DNA from: Rhodomicrobium sp. | Lineage (GTDB): Bacteria; Pseudomonadota; Alphaproteobacteria; Rhizobiales; HXMU1428-3 | DNA: 64,000 bases | Reading direction: 5' to 3' | NCBI GenBank assembly: GCA_021604665.1 | Contig: BQJK01000001.1 | Location: 62,001 to 126,000, forward strand | Shown: positions 11,587-21,875 of the stretch, piece by piece | Numbering within the stretch: the stretch's first letter is position 1 | Layout: every line of letters starts with the position of its first letter | Made by a program: the position numbers and the translations under genes | The notes under the pieces: generated by a model | Database searches by the model: none | Told to the model about the DNA's origin: nothing | Seen by the model: only the letters and a program-made list of their open reading frames with translations

Positions 11587-11892
11587 ATGGCAAAAAAAGC
11601 AATGATCGAGCGCGATATAAAGCGCAAAAAACTTGTAGATCAATACGCAGCAAAACGTGCTGAGTTGAAAGCAATTACAAGAAATCAGGATCTGCCTGCT
11701 GAAGAGCGTTTTAAGGCGCAACTGAAACTGGCTGAATTGCCCCGCAATTCAAGCAAAGTACGTATGCGTAATCGGTGTCAACTCACAGGCCGCCCACGCG
11801 GCTTTTATAGAAAGCTTAAACTATCGCGCATTGCGCTACGGGAATTAACCAATCAAGGTATGATTCCTGGAATGGTAAAGTCAAGCTGGTAA
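11587..11892 (+). CDS. rpsN: 30S ribosomal protein S14
   Basis: S14 is a head protein near the decoding site. At 101 residues with [13 protein letters not shown] and a C-terminal [17 protein letters not shown], this is the longer zinc-independent form. The four-cysteine pattern of the short form is absent. A GGACCGGAGG site precedes the ATG. Confidence 0.96.
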   Translation: MAKKAMIERDIKRKKLVDQYAAKRAELKAITRNQDLPAEERFKAQLKLAELPRNSSKVRMRNRCQLTGRPRGFYRKLKLSRIALRELTNQGMIPGMVKSSW

Positions 11893-11906
11893 GGAGAGAC
11901 CTGTTC

Positions 11907-12305
11907 ATGACAATGACAGATCCACTCGGGGACATGCTCACCCGGATTAGAAATGCACAAATGCGCAACAAGAGCAAAGTTGTAACGCCAGCTTCAAAGC
12001 TTCGGGCCCGTGTTCTGGATGTACTCCAGAAAGAAGGCTTCATCCGCGGTTATACGCAGGTTGAATATGATGGTGGCAAATCTGAGATCGAGATCGAACT
12101 TAAATATCACAATGGTGATCCGGTAATTCGCTCTATCAAACGCATCTCAACACCTGGTCGCCGGGTTTACTCAGCGGTACGTGATGTACCAATGGTTGCC
12201 AACGGTCTCGGTGTTGCGATTCTCTCGACACCAAAAGGTGTGATGTCAGATCAGGACGCACGCGAAGCCAATGTTGGCGGTGAAATTTTGTGCAACGTAT
12301 TTTAA
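11907..12305 (+). CDS. rpsH: 30S ribosomal protein S8
   Basis: S8 is a 16S rRNA-binding protein and, in E. coli, the translational repressor of the spc operon. [15 protein letters not shown] near the N-terminus and the [10 protein letters not shown] ending identify it. The 132-residue count uses the ATG at 11907; the ATG at 11913 is a close alternative. Confidence 0.96.
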   Translation: MTMTDPLGDMLTRIRNAQMRNKSKVVTPASKLRARVLDVLQKEGFIRGYTQVEYDGGKSEIEIELKYHNGDPVIRSIKRISTPGRRVYSAVRDVPMVANGLGVAILSTPKGVMSDQDAREANVGGEILCNVF

Positions 12306-12337
12306 TTACGTTGCTTGTTGAAGGAAGGGTTTAGGCC

Positions 12338-12871
12338 ATGTCAAGAATCGGGAAAAAGCCAGTCGCTATCCCATCTGGTATTGATGTCAAAATCGATGGC
12401 CGGAAAGTTACGGCAAAAGGCTCCAAAGGTGAGCTCTCAGTGACATTGGTTGATAATGTAACCGTTGAGTTAACTGATGATGGCGTGGTTGTATCTCCAG
12501 TCGGAAACACCAAGCGCGCCCGTTCAATGTGGGGCATGTCTCGCACCCTTATTGAGAATATCATCACCGGCGTCTCAGAAGGCTTTACAAAGCATCTGCA
12601 AATCAATGGCGTTGGCTATCGGGCACAGATGAAAGGCAAAAATGTTGGCCTTCAGCTGGGTCTCAGCCACGATGTTGTTTACCAGATGCCAGAAGGCGTA
12701 TCTGCTGAATGTCCAACACAGACGGAAATCGTAATTACAGGCATTGATAAACAAGCTGTTGGTCAAGCCGCTGCAGAAATTCGCAGCTACCGTCCGCCAG
12801 AGCCTTACAAAGGCAAAGGCATTAAATATAAAGACGAATATATCTTCCGCAAGGAAGGTAAGAAGAAATAG
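12338..12871 (+). CDS. rplF: 50S ribosomal protein L6
   Basis: L6 lies near the sarcin-ricin loop, where elongation factors bind. The start [14 protein letters not shown] and the C-terminal [12 protein letters not shown] motif are diagnostic. The protein is 177 residues with two related domains, as usual. It is the sixth gene of the spc cluster. Confidence 0.97.
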   Translation: MSRIGKKPVAIPSGIDVKIDGRKVTAKGSKGELSVTLVDNVTVELTDDGVVVSPVGNTKRARSMWGMSRTLIENIITGVSEGFTKHLQINGVGYRAQMKGKNVGLQLGLSHDVVYQMPEGVSAECPTQTEIVITGIDKQAVGQAAAEIRSYRPPEPYKGKGIKYKDEYIFRKEGKKK

Positions 12872-12881
12872 AGAGCTAATC

Positions 12882-13244
12882 ATGAGCGCTGTGAAATCAT
12901 CATTTGAACGCCGCAAAGCCAGGGTGCGCCGCACCCTGCGCCGGGTGGCTAATGGGCGGCCAAGACTTTCAGTTCACCGCTCTGAACAACATATTTACGC
13001 ACAGATCATTTGCGATAGATCCGGTAAAACCCTTGCCTCTGCTTCAAGCATTGAAAAGGACCTACGCGGTAAAATCAAAAATGGCGGCAACAAGCAGGCA
13101 GCTGAAGAAATTGGCAGCCTGATCGCTGAGCGCGGCAAAGCTGCGGGCATAGAAGAGGTTATTTTTGACCGCGGTGGATATATTTATCACGGCCGTATCA
13201 AAGCCCTCGCTGACGCAGCCCGTGACAACGGCCTGAAGTTTTAA
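12882..13244 (+). CDS. rplR: 50S ribosomal protein L18
   Basis: L18 binds 5S rRNA with L5 and L25. The ATG at 12882 gives a 120-residue protein starting [16 protein letters not shown], with a GAGAGC site just upstream. The same frame stays open upstream into rplF, but that extension is not part of the gene. [20 protein letters not shown] near the end is conserved. Confidence 0.95.
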   Translation: MSAVKSSFERRKARVRRTLRRVANGRPRLSVHRSEQHIYAQIICDRSGKTLASASSIEKDLRGKIKNGGNKQAAEEIGSLIAERGKAAGIEEVIFDRGGYIYHGRIKALADAARDNGLKF

Positions 13245-13302
13245 TTTTAAAACATCAGGGCTGTCGCACAGCCGGGTGTTAATTTTCTAAGAGGAAGATC
13301 AA

Positions 13303-13863
13303 GTGGCACGGAACCCAAGAGACCGGGAAGAAAAAGATAGCGAGTTTGTAGACAAGCTCGTTCACATCAATCGCGTCGCGAAAGTGGTAAAAGGCGGACG
13401 TCGTTTCGGCTTTGCAGCGCTTGTCGTCGTTGGTGACCAAAAAGGCCGCGTTGGCTTTGGTCACGGTAAAGCACGTGAAGTCCCGGAAGCAATCCGCAAG
13501 GCAACTGATGCAGCAAAACGCAACCTTATTAAGGTGCCGCTACGCGAAGGTCGCACATTGCACCATGATGTAAAAGGCCGTCACGGCGCTGGCAAGGTAC
13601 TCCTTCGCGCAGCCCCTCCCGGTACTGGTATCATTGCTGGTGGTCCAATGCGTGCTGTATTCGAAACACTTGGTGTTCAGGATGTTGTTGCCAAATCACA
13701 AGGCAGCTCAAATCCTTACAACATGGTTAGAGCCACATTCGATGCCCTTAAAGCTGAAGACAGCCCACGCGGCGTTGCAGCTCGCCGGGGCAAAAAGGTA
13801 AGTGACATTGTTGCCCGCCGCCGCGATGGCGCAGGTGACAACCAGTTGCAGGCCGACGTTTAA
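13303..13863 (+). CDS. rpsE: 30S ribosomal protein S5
   Basis: S5 contributes to decoding accuracy and mRNA unwinding. It starts with GTG at 13303 behind a GAGGAAG site. [18 protein letters not shown] and the [11 protein letters not shown] loop are conserved. Length is 186 residues with a normal C-terminal extension. Confidence 0.97.
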   Translation: MARNPRDREEKDSEFVDKLVHINRVAKVVKGGRRFGFAALVVVGDQKGRVGFGHGKAREVPEAIRKATDAAKRNLIKVPLREGRTLHHDVKGRHGAGKVLLRAAPPGTGIIAGGPMRAVFETLGVQDVVAKSQGSSNPYNMVRATFDALKAEDSPRGVAARRGKKVSDIVARRRDGAGDNQLQADV

Positions 13864-13921
13864 ATTGAAAAGAGCTGAGCGGCACACCATATAAAGCCAC
13901 TCATATTCAGGAACCGATATA

Positions 13922-14113
13922 ATGGCCAAGAAAACCATCATCGTAGAGCAGACCGGCAGCCGCATTCGCCAGAATAAGAAGCAGCATGCAACATTGACCG
14001 GTCTCGGATTGACAAAAATGCATCAGCGCCGTGAGCTGGAAGACACCCCATCCGTGCGGGGCATGGTCGCTTCCATTCCACATCTGGTGCAAATTGTTGA
14101 AGATAAAAGCTAA
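13922..14113 (+). CDS. rpmD: 50S ribosomal protein L30
   Basis: L30 is a small peripheral 50S protein. The 63-residue sequence contains [19 protein letters not shown] and [11 protein letters not shown], as expected for the family. It sits in its canonical position between rpsE and rplO. Confidence 0.95.
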   Translation: MAKKTIIVEQTGSRIRQNKKQHATLTGLGLTKMHQRRELEDTPSVRGMVASIPHLVQIVEDKS

Positions 14114-14221
14114 ACATGCCATTAGGCATACGAACAATATGAAATCACAATGTAATTTAATGTTGTTCGTAGCTAATTAGGTATGAAATGAGAATTGCCA
14201 GAGGCAAAAAGGATTTTCCTC

Positions 14222-14710
14222 ATGCGACTTAACGAATTAAAAGATAACCCAGGCGCAACTCGCCAGCGCAAGCGCGTTGGTCGCGGTATCGGCTCTGGCA
14301 AAGGCAAAACCGGTGGCCGTGGTGTCAAAGGTCAAAAATCACGTTCAGGTGTAGCGATTAAAGGTTTTGAAGGCGGTCAAATGCCGATCCATCGCCGGCT
14401 ACCAAAACGTGGCTTTAACAACATTTTCAGTAAAGACTTCAATGAAGTGAATATTGGCCGCCTGCAAAAAGCTATTGATGAAAAAATCATCAAAGAAGGC
14501 GACACAATCACTGTTGATACTCTTATTGAAGCTGGCATGCTTCGCCGCAAAAAAGATGGCGTGCGCATTCTGGCCAAAGGCGAGCTAAAAGCAAAAGTGA
14601 CCATTGAAGCAGCTGGTGCCTCAAAGACCGCTGTTGAAGCCATCGAAAAAGCTGGCGGAAAAATCACAATTATTGCACCTGCAACGACTGAAGAAACGCA
14701 GGAAAGCTAA
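14222..14710 (+). CDS. rplO: 50S ribosomal protein L15
   Basis: L15 is a late-assembly 50S protein. The ATG at 14222 gives [22 protein letters not shown], the standard N-terminus, and 162 residues. An in-frame TTG at 14195 would add nine atypical residues. The Gly-rich [22 protein letters not shown] segment and [17 protein letters not shown] are diagnostic. Confidence 0.96.
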   Translation: MRLNELKDNPGATRQRKRVGRGIGSGKGKTGGRGVKGQKSRSGVAIKGFEGGQMPIHRRLPKRGFNNIFSKDFNEVNIGRLQKAIDEKIIKEGDTITVDTLIEAGMLRRKKDGVRILAKGELKAKVTIEAAGASKTAVEAIEKAGGKITIIAPATTEETQES

Positions 14711-14792
14711 GCACCCTAATTTAATGCCGCAGTCCTTTAATGAATTTAAAGGGCGCGGTAATTGGGGAAATGGCAACAGGGAAGTATAGAGC

Positions 14793-16139
14793 ATGGTTTC
14801 AGCAGCGGAACAATTAGCCGCCAATCTGAATTTTTCAGCCATCGGCAAGGCGGAAGAGCTTAAAAAGCGCATCTGGTTCACACTGGCGGCGCTTCTTGTC
14901 TATCGGCTCGGCACTTACATCCCAATTCCAGGTGTTGACCTTGAAGCACTGCGCTCTGTTTTTCAGGGCCAGGGTAACCAGGGCGGCACCATACTTGACC
15001 AATTGAACCTGTTTGCAGGCGGCGCCATCTCTCGTATGGCGATTTTTGCGCTGAATATCATGCCTTACATTTCGGCATCTATTATTATTCAGCTGCTCAC
15101 AACCGTCTCTCCTCATCTTGAACAGCTCAAGAAAGAAGGCGAGCAGGGCCGCAAACAAATAAACCAATATACCCGCTATGGCACCGTTGTGTTGGCGGCT
15201 CTACAAGCCTATGGCATCGCCGTTGGCCTTGAAGGCTCGACAAATGGCGTTGTTATGGAACCGGGGCTGTTTTTCCGCGCCACCACAGTTATCACCCTGG
15301 TCGGTGGCACTGTCTTCCTGATGTGGCTTGGTGAACAAATCACAGCGCGCGGTATCGGCAACGGTATCTCACTTATCATCTTTGCCGGCATTGTAGCTGA
15401 GCTTCCAGGGGCGCTTGCAAGCGCGTTTGAACTGTCACGAAAAGGCACCCTTGCAACACCAGTTCTCATAGCTTTGCTGGTTGGTGTTATCGCCATCATC
15501 GCGATCATCGTCTTTATGGAACGCGCGCAGCGCCGCCTGTTAGTACAATATCCGAAACGGCAAATGGGCAACCGTATGGCTCAGGGAGATAGCTCTCACT
15601 TGCCATTGAAACTCAACACCGCCGGTGTGATCCCGCCAATCTTTGCGTCAAGCTTGCTTCTATTGCCAGCAACCTTCGCAGCTTTTGGCACTTCATCGGG
15701 CTCAGAGTTCATGCAAACTGTGACAGCCATGCTTGGCCGCGGCCAGCCATTATATCTGGCTATCTACGTCGCGCTGATCATCTTCTTCGCCTTCTTCTAC
15801 ACAGCCATTGTTTTCAATCCGGAAGACACGGCAGATAATCTGAAGAAATATGGTGGATTTATCCCAGGCATTCGGCCCGGCAAGAAAACGGCAGAATATA
15901 TCGACTATGTTTTAACCCGTATCACAGTCGTTGGTGCAATTTACCTAGCCCTTGTTTGTGTGCTACCTGAATACCTACAGTCTTATACGGCTGTGTCATT
16001 TGCCCTTGGCGGCACCTCTTTGCTCATCGTGGTGAGTGTGACGATGGATACCGTCTCACAGGTGCAAAGCCATCTCTTGGCGCACCAGTATGAAGGTCTG
16101 ATCAAGAAGTCAAAATTACGGGGAGCACGGCGCAAATGA
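14793..16139 (+). CDS. secY: protein translocase subunit SecY
   Basis: SecY is the pore of the SecYEG translocon in the inner membrane. The 448-residue protein has ten predicted membrane helices and the conserved YRLGTYIPIPGVD near helix 1. GNGISLIIFAGI and the cytosolic loop containing NPEDTADNLKKYGGFIPGIRPG are also present. Its stop overlaps the adk start as ATGA. Confidence 0.97.
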   Translation: MVSAAEQLAANLNFSAIGKAEELKKRIWFTLAALLVYRLGTYIPIPGVDLEALRSVFQGQGNQGGTILDQLNLFAGGAISRMAIFALNIMPYISASIIIQLLTTVSPHLEQLKKEGEQGRKQINQYTRYGTVVLAALQAYGIAVGLEGSTNGVVMEPGLFFRATTVITLVGGTVFLMWLGEQITARGIGNGISLIIFAGIVAELPGALASAFELSRKGTLATPVLIALLVGVIAIIAIIVFMERAQRRLLVQYPKRQMGNRMAQGDSSHLPLKLNTAGVIPPIFASSLLLLPATFAAFGTSSGSEFMQTVTAMLGRGQPLYLAIYVALIIFFAFFYTAIVFNPEDTADNLKKYGGFIPGIRPGKKTAEYIDYVLTRITVVGAIYLALVCVLPEYLQSYTAVSFALGGTSLLIVVSVTMDTVSQVQSHLLAHQYEGLIKKSKLRGARRK

Positions 16140-16792
16140 ACATCATCCTTTTAGGACCACCAGGAGCAGGCAAAGGCACACAGGCCCGCCTATTAGAACA
16201 AGAACGCGGCCTGGTTCAGCTTTCAACTGGTGATATGTTGCGGGCAGCTGTTAAAGCCGGTTCAGAGATCGGCCTCAAAGCCAAAGCCGTTATGGAATCC
16301 GGCGGCTTGGTTTCTGATGACATCGTCATCGGTATCATCTCAGACCGCATTGAAGAGCCTGATTGCCAAAATGGTTTCATTCTGGATGGCTTTCCGCGCA
16401 CATTGCCTCAAGCTTCAGCACTTGAGCAATTGCTCAACGCAAAAGGTAAAAACCTTGATGCGGTGTTTGAGCTTAAAGTTGATGATGAAAAACTTGTCGA
16501 GCGCATCACTGGCCGCTTCACATGCGCCGATTGCGGTGAAGGTTACCACGATAAATATCGCATGCCATCCGTTGAAGGCAAATGCGACAACTGCGGAGGT
16601 GCTAATTTCGCGCGCCGCGCAGATGATAATGAAGAGACATTAAGAACAAGGTTGTTTGCTTATTACAAGGAAACAGCCCCTCTGATTGGCTATTATTTTG
16701 CCAAGAAGAATCTTGTAACTATTGACGGCATGGCTGATGTAAATGACGTAACATCAACCATAAAATCAATATTAGATGGCAATGCGGCTTAA
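16136..16792 (+). CDS. adk: adenylate kinase, Cys4 zinc type
   Basis: Adk interconverts AMP and ATP with two ADP. The P-loop is GPPGAGKGTQ (residues 8-17), the NMP-binding STGDMLRAAV follows, and DGFPRTLPQ is present. The LID domain carries Cys130, Cys133, Cys150 and Cys153, a metal-binding Cys4 pattern also known from other alphaproteobacterial Adks. At 218 residues it is the long form. It is translationally coupled to secY. Confidence 0.96.
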   Translation: MNIILLGPPGAGKGTQARLLEQERGLVQLSTGDMLRAAVKAGSEIGLKAKAVMESGGLVSDDIVIGIISDRIEEPDCQNGFILDGFPRTLPQASALEQLLNAKGKNLDAVFELKVDDEKLVERITGRFTCADCGEGYHDKYRMPSVEGKCDNCGGANFARRADDNEETLRTRLFAYYKETAPLIGYYFAKKNLVTIDGMADVNDVTSTIKSILDGNAA

Positions 16793-17138
16793 ATCCGCAC
16801 CATAAAATACTGTGAGCCTGAAGTTAAGGACTTGACGAAAAACTGTTAAAGCCTTAAAAAATCTGGTTTCCACGGGAAGAATTTTGTGATTCTGGCAGAA
16901 AGCGCCGAAAGGAGCTATCTGCTGGCTTTGGCATAAGTGCTTTAGTCGACAGAAATGACTGCTAGAAAAACATGTAAAAAGCCGTGGCTGCTCTTGTTCT
17001 GCAAAAGTATCCAGCTGAGTACGGCAAAAGCAAAGCAAGTGTAGCAACCGGTTCGCATGTTGCGGCACAAATTAAGTGTTAAAGACCAAACCGAGGCAGG
17101 GCGCATTAAAAGCCCTTAAGCCCGTCAAGGAGAAAACT
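16793..17138 (+). promoter_or_regulatory. 346-base gap between adk and rpsM
   Basis: No gene is seen; rpmJ, which sits near here in many other bacteria, is absent. TTGACG at 16832-16837 is followed after 16 bases by TTAAAA at 16854-16859. This is a weak candidate promoter for the alpha operon (rpsM-rpsK-rpoA-rplQ). The rest is unremarkable. Confidence 0.35.
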
Positions 17139-17507
17139 GTGGCTCGTATCGCAGGTGTCAATATACCGACAAACAAGCGCGTAGAAATTGCGCTGACATA
17201 CATTCACGGCATTGGGCGCAAATTTGCGCGGGATATTTGTGAAGAGGTCAAAATTCCGGCTGAGCGCCGCGTGAATGAACTTTCAGACGCTGAAGTCATT
17301 CAGATTCGTGAAACGATCGACCGTGACTACCTCGTTGAAGGTGACTTGCGCCGTGAGATTTCCATGAACATCAAACGTTTGATGGATCTTGGTTGTTATC
17401 GTGGTCTGCGTCATCGTCGCGGTCTGCCTGTGCGCGGTCAGCGTACGCACACAAATGCCCGCACAAGAAAAGGCCCCGCAAAGGCCATCGCAGGCAAGAA
17501 GAAGTAA
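17139..17507 (+). CDS. rpsM: 30S ribosomal protein S13
   Basis: S13 lies at the head and contacts the P-site tRNA and L5. The GTG at 17139 gives [15 protein letters not shown] and the normal 122 residues, with AAGGAG eight bases upstream. The open frame begins at 17076 but the extra residues are not S13-like. The basic tail [14 protein letters not shown] is conserved. Confidence 0.95.
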   Translation: MARIAGVNIPTNKRVEIALTYIHGIGRKFARDICEEVKIPAERRVNELSDAEVIQIRETIDRDYLVEGDLRREISMNIKRLMDLGCYRGLRHRRGLPVRGQRTHTNARTRKGPAKAIAGKKK

Positions 17508-17588
17508 TCAGGGGATAAGCCCCGCCAGCTGGCGCAGCTATTGCCGCGCACAAAGCTGGTAAGGCATTTCATTAGAGACGGAAAGTAA

Positions 17589-17978
17589 ATGGCACAGGAA
17601 AGAGCACGGCTACGCAAGCGCGCCAAGAAGAATATCGCATCTGGCGTTGCCCATGTAAGCGCAAGCTTCAATAACACAAAAATCACCATCACAGACGCCC
17701 AGGGAAATGCAATTTCCTGGAGTTCAGCTGGCATGATGGGGTTTAAGGGGTCACGTAAATCAACCCCTTATGCAGCTCAGCTTGCAGCTGAAGATGCTGG
17801 TAAAAAAGCTCAGGACCATGGCATGAAAACCCTGGAAGTTGAAGTAACAGGTCCAGGTTCAGGCCGTGAATCAGCCCTGCGCGCATTGCAATCTATCGGG
17901 TTCCAGATCACAACCATCCGTGATGTAACCCCAATTCCACATAATGGCTGCCGCCCTCGCAAACGGCGCCGCGTATAA
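17589..17978 (+). CDS. rpsK: 30S ribosomal protein S11
   Basis: S11 is a platform protein near the mRNA exit. [20 protein letters not shown] and the C-terminal [16 protein letters not shown] are hallmarks. Length is 129 residues. It is followed by a 174-base gap before rpoA. Confidence 0.97.
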   Translation: MAQERARLRKRAKKNIASGVAHVSASFNNTKITITDAQGNAISWSSAGMMGFKGSRKSTPYAAQLAAEDAGKKAQDHGMKTLEVEVTGPGSGRESALRALQSIGFQITTIRDVTPIPHNGCRPRKRRRV

Positions 17979-18152
17979 CTGAAGCACTATGTTTCAGCTG
18001 ATAAGGTTTCAGTTAAAACAAAGATGTTTCATGCGGACTTATGTACTTTAGAAAATAGTACAACTGACAATAGAGGCAATCCTCTCTCGATAATGGCCAC
18101 GAAGAGCTTCATGAAGAGCGCCGTGCATTTTGAGACGAAAAGGTGACGAGAC

Positions 18153-19169
18153 GTGATCCAGAAAAATTGGCAAGAGCTTATCAAACCCGGCAAACTGGAA
18201 ATCCAGGGCGGCCGCGACCCAAAACGCCATGCAACTGCAACAGCAGAACCGCTAGAGCGCGGCTTTGGTATGACACTCGGCAATGCGCTTCGCCGTGTGC
18301 TGCTATCTTCTCTGCGCGGTGCAGCTATCACTTCTGTCCATATTGATGGTGTGCTGCATGAGTTCTCATCCATCACCGGCGTGCGGGAAGATGTGACTAA
18401 CATTGTTCTCAACATCAAGGAAATTGCGCTTAAAGCTCATTCTGAAGGCACGAAGCGCATGGTTCTACAAAAAACCGGCCCGGCTATTGTGCGCGCTGGC
18501 GATATTGAAACCAGCTCAGAAATTGAAGTTCTGAACCCAGAGCATGTGATCTGCACCCTCGATGAAGGCGCAAATGTGCATATGGAATTCACTGCTGACA
18601 CAGGCAAAGGCTATGTGCAAGCAGACCGCAACCGCCCTGATGATGCGCCAATTGGTCTTATCCCTGTTGATGCGCTTTATAGCCCGGTTCGCAAAGTATC
18701 TTATAAAGTTGAGAACACCCGCGAAGGTCAAATTCTTGACTATGATAAACTGATCATGGACATCCATACAGATGGCTCTGTTATTCCTGAAGATGCAATC
18801 GCGCTAGCGGCCCGTATCCTGCAGGATCAACTCAGCATCTTCGTGAACTTTGAAGAGCCACAAAAAGAAGTTGTCGAAGACAAACAGCCTGAACTTGAGT
18901 TCAACGCTGCTCTTCTCAAGAAAGTTGACGAGCTGGAACTTTCTGTTCGCTCAGCCAATTGCCTGAAGAACGACAACATCGTTTATATCGGTGACCTGAT
19001 CCAGAAAACAGAAGCAGAAATGCTCCGCACCCCAAACTTCGGTCGTAAATCTCTGAACGAGATTAAAGAAGTTCTGGCTGGCATGGGCCTGCATCTTGGA
19101 ATGGAAGTGCCAAACTGGCCACCAGAAAACATTGAAGAACTCGCTAAGCGGTTCGAAGATCATTACTAA
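18153..19169 (+). CDS. rpoA: RNA polymerase alpha subunit
   Basis: RpoA dimerises to nucleate RNA polymerase assembly, and its C-terminal domain contacts UP elements and activators. The 338-residue protein starts with GTG. It has [18 protein letters not shown] in the N-terminal domain, and [15 protein letters not shown] plus [12 protein letters not shown] in the C-terminal domain. Confidence 0.98.
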   Translation: MIQKNWQELIKPGKLEIQGGRDPKRHATATAEPLERGFGMTLGNALRRVLLSSLRGAAITSVHIDGVLHEFSSITGVREDVTNIVLNIKEIALKAHSEGTKRMVLQKTGPAIVRAGDIETSSEIEVLNPEHVICTLDEGANVHMEFTADTGKGYVQADRNRPDDAPIGLIPVDALYSPVRKVSYKVENTREGQILDYDKLIMDIHTDGSVIPEDAIALAARILQDQLSIFVNFEEPQKEVVEDKQPELEFNAALLKKVDELELSVRSANCLKNDNIVYIGDLIQKTEAEMLRTPNFGRKSLNEIKEVLAGMGLHLGMEVPNWPPENIEELAKRFEDHY

Positions 19170-19225
19170 GTACAACTGCCGATCAGCCACAAGAGCTGCA
19201 TAAAGGCAAGGTTAGGAGAATACTC

Positions 19226-19654
19226 ATGCGTCACGGTCGTAAGGGACGGAAATTAAACCGGACATCAAGTCACCGGACCGCCATGTTCGCGAATATGTCA
19301 GCGGCTCTCATCAAGCATGAGCAGATCGTTACGACATTGCCAAAAGCAAAAGAACTCAAGCGCGTCATGGACCGCCTGATCACGCTAGGCAAACGCGGCA
19401 ATCTGCATTCACGCCGTCTGGCAGTTGCTAGAATTCGCGATGAAGCAATGGCTAAAAAGCTGTTTGATGTTTTGGCTGATCGTTACAAAGACCGCAGCGG
19501 TGGTTACACCCGCGTTCTTAAGGCTGGCTTCCGCTATGGTGATAACGCACCGCTAGCTGTTATTGAGCTCGTTGACCGCGATGTTAACGCCAAAGGTCAA
19601 GATTCAGGCCCAAGCTTCGTTAAAGAAGAAGAAGACGAAGAAGTCGCTGCATAA
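19226..19654 (+). CDS. rplQ: 50S ribosomal protein L17
   Basis: L17 is a 50S assembly protein near the exit tunnel. [17 protein letters not shown] at the start and [17 protein letters not shown] are conserved. The 142-residue length includes an acidic tail. A GGTTAGGAGAA site precedes the ATG. It ends the superoperon, and a strong terminator lies 36 bases later. Confidence 0.97.
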   Translation: MRHGRKGRKLNRTSSHRTAMFANMSAALIKHEQIVTTLPKAKELKRVMDRLITLGKRGNLHSRRLAVARIRDEAMAKKLFDVLADRYKDRSGGYTRVLKAGFRYGDNAPLAVIELVDRDVNAKGQDSGPSFVKEEEDEEVAA

Positions 19655-19689
19655 ATCACCGCGGCGCCCAAACAGCGCTTAGAAAAATC

Positions 19690-19725
19690 AAAGCCTGCTT
19701 TCAGAATTCTGAAAGCGGGCTTTTT
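19690..19725 (+). terminator. intrinsic terminator after rplQ
   Basis: A 15-base stem (19690-19704 with 19709-19723, one G-T wobble) closes a four-base AATT loop. It runs straight into TTTTT. This is a textbook rho-independent terminator for the ribosomal superoperon. Confidence 0.9.
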
Positions 19726-19772
19726 CTATATTAGCTTTGAATATCTAGCCTGAAGAAAGGCGACGACACAGA

Positions 19773-19907
19773 TCAACAGATATTGAATTCGCTGAGTAAA
19801 TAAGCCATCGCCGGTGATTGATAGAGCAAAAAACAGCCGGCAATAACCGCGACGGCAAGCGCTATAAACAATAATTTGATGCTGTTGGACAGTTTAAGCT
19901 CAATCAT
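19773..19907 (-). CDS. 44-residue single-helix membrane peptide
   Basis: Not a recognised family. The ATG (19905-19907) shares one base with the TAA stop of the upstream MFS gene, giving TAATG on the minus strand, which suggests translational coupling. The peptide has a short polar start and then one hydrophobic helix, about residues 12-29 (LLFIALAVAVIAGCFLLY). It ends at TGA. It could be an accessory subunit or stabiliser of the transporter. Small size makes a chance frame possible, but coupling plus a clean membrane helix favours a real gene. Confidence 0.5.
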   Translation of the reverse strand: MIELKLSNSIKLLFIALAVAVIAGCFLLYQSPAMAYLLSEFNIC

Positions 19908-21211
19908 TAGGGGGCAACCTTCCGAGTACCAGCCTGAACAAGGCTTTCTTTAATCGGCCAGTTCAGTATAGCAGATAGAAAGCTAAATCCAATCGCCAGC
20001 AGCCAGACAATATCATAGCTGCCGGTGGTGTCATAAAGATAGCCGCCCAGCCAACCGCCAATAAATGACCCCAGCTGATGCCAGAAAAACACGATACCGC
20101 CAAGCATAGACATATGCTTCACCCCCCAAACAGCAGCCACCGTCCCACTAGTCAGCGGCACTGTAGACAGCCAGAATAAGCCCATCAATATACCAAACGT
20201 GTAAGCCGAGTAATTGGTGATTGGCAGTAAAATAAAGGCGGCAATTAATAACCCGCGCAAGAGATAAACCCAGGATAGCAGCATCGGCTTACGGTAGCGC
20301 CCACCCCAAACACCAGCGTAATAAGTGCCGAAAACATTCAACAAACCAATGAGCGCCAAAACCGTCGTCGCGACATGGGGCGCAAGCCCTTCATCAGCCA
20401 GAAAAGCTGGCAGATGAACAGCAATAAACACCACCTGAAACCCGCAGGCAAAAAAGCCAAAAGACAATAACCAGAAGTCTCTGGCGGCCAATGCCTCTTT
20501 CACAGCCTTCAGGGACGAGATCTCAGCAGGCGGTGCTTCACCTAGGGGCGGCGCAGTAGTGGCAGAGATGGCACCCAATTTCATCTCTGACCCCAAACCA
20601 TAATTCAGGCCATAACTGAGGCCATAAGCAAGAGGCGCCATAAGCAGCGCCAGCATAGACAGCGCGATTAAAGCACCCTGCCAGTCAAGCCAGCTTAATA
20701 ACCCAAGGCTAACAGGCAGCATAATAAACTGCCCAAATGAGCCAACTGAGGTGGCAATGCCCATAGAGATGGATTGATATTGCGGTGGCACCAGCCGGCT
20801 AATTGTTGCCAGAATAACTGGAAATGTCGTGCCAGCCAGCCCCAGACCTATCAAAACACCGGCCCCGATAATAAAACTCATTTCATCAGCTGATGAGGCC
20901 ATAAGCCAAAGCCCAGCGGCATAAAGGAGCGTGCCAGCCAAAACAATGCGAGGTGAACCATATTTATCAGCCAACACCCCAACAAAGGGCTGACTAATGC
21001 CCCAAAGCAGATTTTGCAAGGCGATAGCAAAAGCAAATGACTCTCTGGTCCAGCCCTGATCGACAGTAATTGGTTTTAAAAAAAGCCCAAACCCATGGCG
21101 AATGCCAAGTGAAAAGAGCAAAATGAGAGAGCCGCAAATAAGCGCGATGAGAGCACTGCGCCCTAAACTGGCGGCATTAAATGGTTGTTGCAAGAGCCGG
21201 ATCATCCACAT
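19907..21211 (-). CDS. MFS transporter
   Basis: A 434-residue major facilitator superfamily permease with about twelve hydrophobic segments. The loop between helices 2 and 3 has the GVLADKYGSPR signature, and the half-molecule repeat is separated by a hydrophilic linker around residues 205-235. It resembles oxalate/formate antiporter-like MFS proteins in outline, but the substrate cannot be read from sequence. It runs opposite to the ribosomal operon and overlaps the 44-residue gene by one base. The ATG two codons later (21205) is an alternative start. Confidence 0.85.
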   Translation of the reverse strand: MWMIRLLQQPFNAASLGRSALIALICGSLILLFSLGIRHGFGLFLKPITVDQGWTRESFAFAIALQNLLWGISQPFVGVLADKYGSPRIVLAGTLLYAAGLWLMASSADEMSFIIGAGVLIGLGLAGTTFPVILATISRLVPPQYQSISMGIATSVGSFGQFIMLPVSLGLLSWLDWQGALIALSMLALLMAPLAYGLSYGLNYGLGSEMKLGAISATTAPPLGEAPPAEISSLKAVKEALAARDFWLLSFGFFACGFQVVFIAVHLPAFLADEGLAPHVATTVLALIGLLNVFGTYYAGVWGGRYRKPMLLSWVYLLRGLLIAAFILLPITNYSAYTFGILMGLFWLSTVPLTSGTVAAVWGVKHMSMLGGIVFFWHQLGSFIGGWLGGYLYDTTGSYDIVWLLAIGFSFLSAILNWPIKESLVQAGTRKVAP

Positions 21212-21320
21212 TTAGAAATTACAGAGAACAGATCACCGCAAAAGGCATAGAGAGAAATAAGTGCGGTAACAAAAAACTGTCAGAAACTATACGAGACTTT
21301 CAAAACAGAAGCTACCATAG

Positions 21321-21352
21321 AAAAAGCCGACTTACACAGAGGTAAGCCGGCT
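21321..21352 (-). terminator. intrinsic terminator after the SRPBCC gene
   Basis: Read on the minus strand, AGCCGGCTTAC pairs with GTAAGTCGGCT (one G-T wobble) and the stem runs into TTTTT. It lies about 30 bases after the stop of the SRPBCC gene. Confidence 0.8.
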
Positions 21353-21383
21353 AAATATAATATAAAAGATCTCAGCTGTTGCG

Positions 21384-21875
21384 TTATTTGCTGGAGAGCA
21401 TTTTCACAATGTTATTTAAACCACCTTCATAAATGCCAGCCACAAGCTCTTGAACTTCTTTATCTGGCTTGCCATCGGCATCGAAATTGCTGGTCCATGT
21501 TACGACAGTTTTATCAGCATCTTTCTCATCAGCTTCAACTGAAATAGTGGCTTCATAATTCTTGAACGGAAGCGGGCTTTTTTCAATTGCATAAGAATAG
21601 CTGGTTTCATTCTCACCAATTAGCCGCTCGTGAATCTGACCACCATCACCTAGTGTTAATAGGCGTTTCAGAGTTTCTCCATCGCGACTTTCCGCACATG
21701 TTTCAATGGCAGGGTGCCAGGTGGAGATCGCGCACCAGCCACCAACTTTTTCCCACACATCCTCTACAGACATGCCCACAGTCGCGCTCTTGGTAACTTC
21801 CACTGCCATTGCTGGTCCGGTAGCGATTAAAGATGCGAACGTGAAAGCAACTGCAAATCTTTTGATAAACTTCAT
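21384..21875 (-). CDS. secreted SRPBCC (START/Bet v1-like) protein
   Basis: A 163-residue protein with a clear Sec signal peptide (MKFIKRFAVAFTF to about ATGPAMA) followed by an SRPBCC fold. VTKSATVGMSVEDVWEKVGGWCAISTWHP is the usual first strand and helix of the family, and a long C-terminal helix ends the protein. Such domains bind hydrophobic ligands; the ligand here is unknown. I prefer the ATG at 21875 because GGGAG then lies eight bases upstream; the ATG at 21881 is too close to it. It has its own terminator. Confidence 0.8.
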   Translation of the reverse strand: MKFIKRFAVAFTFASLIATGPAMAVEVTKSATVGMSVEDVWEKVGGWCAISTWHPAIETCAESRDGETLKRLLTLGDGGQIHERLIGENETSYSYAIEKSPLPFKNYEATISVEADEKDADKTVVTWTSNFDADGKPDKEVQELVAGIYEGGLNNIVKMLSSK

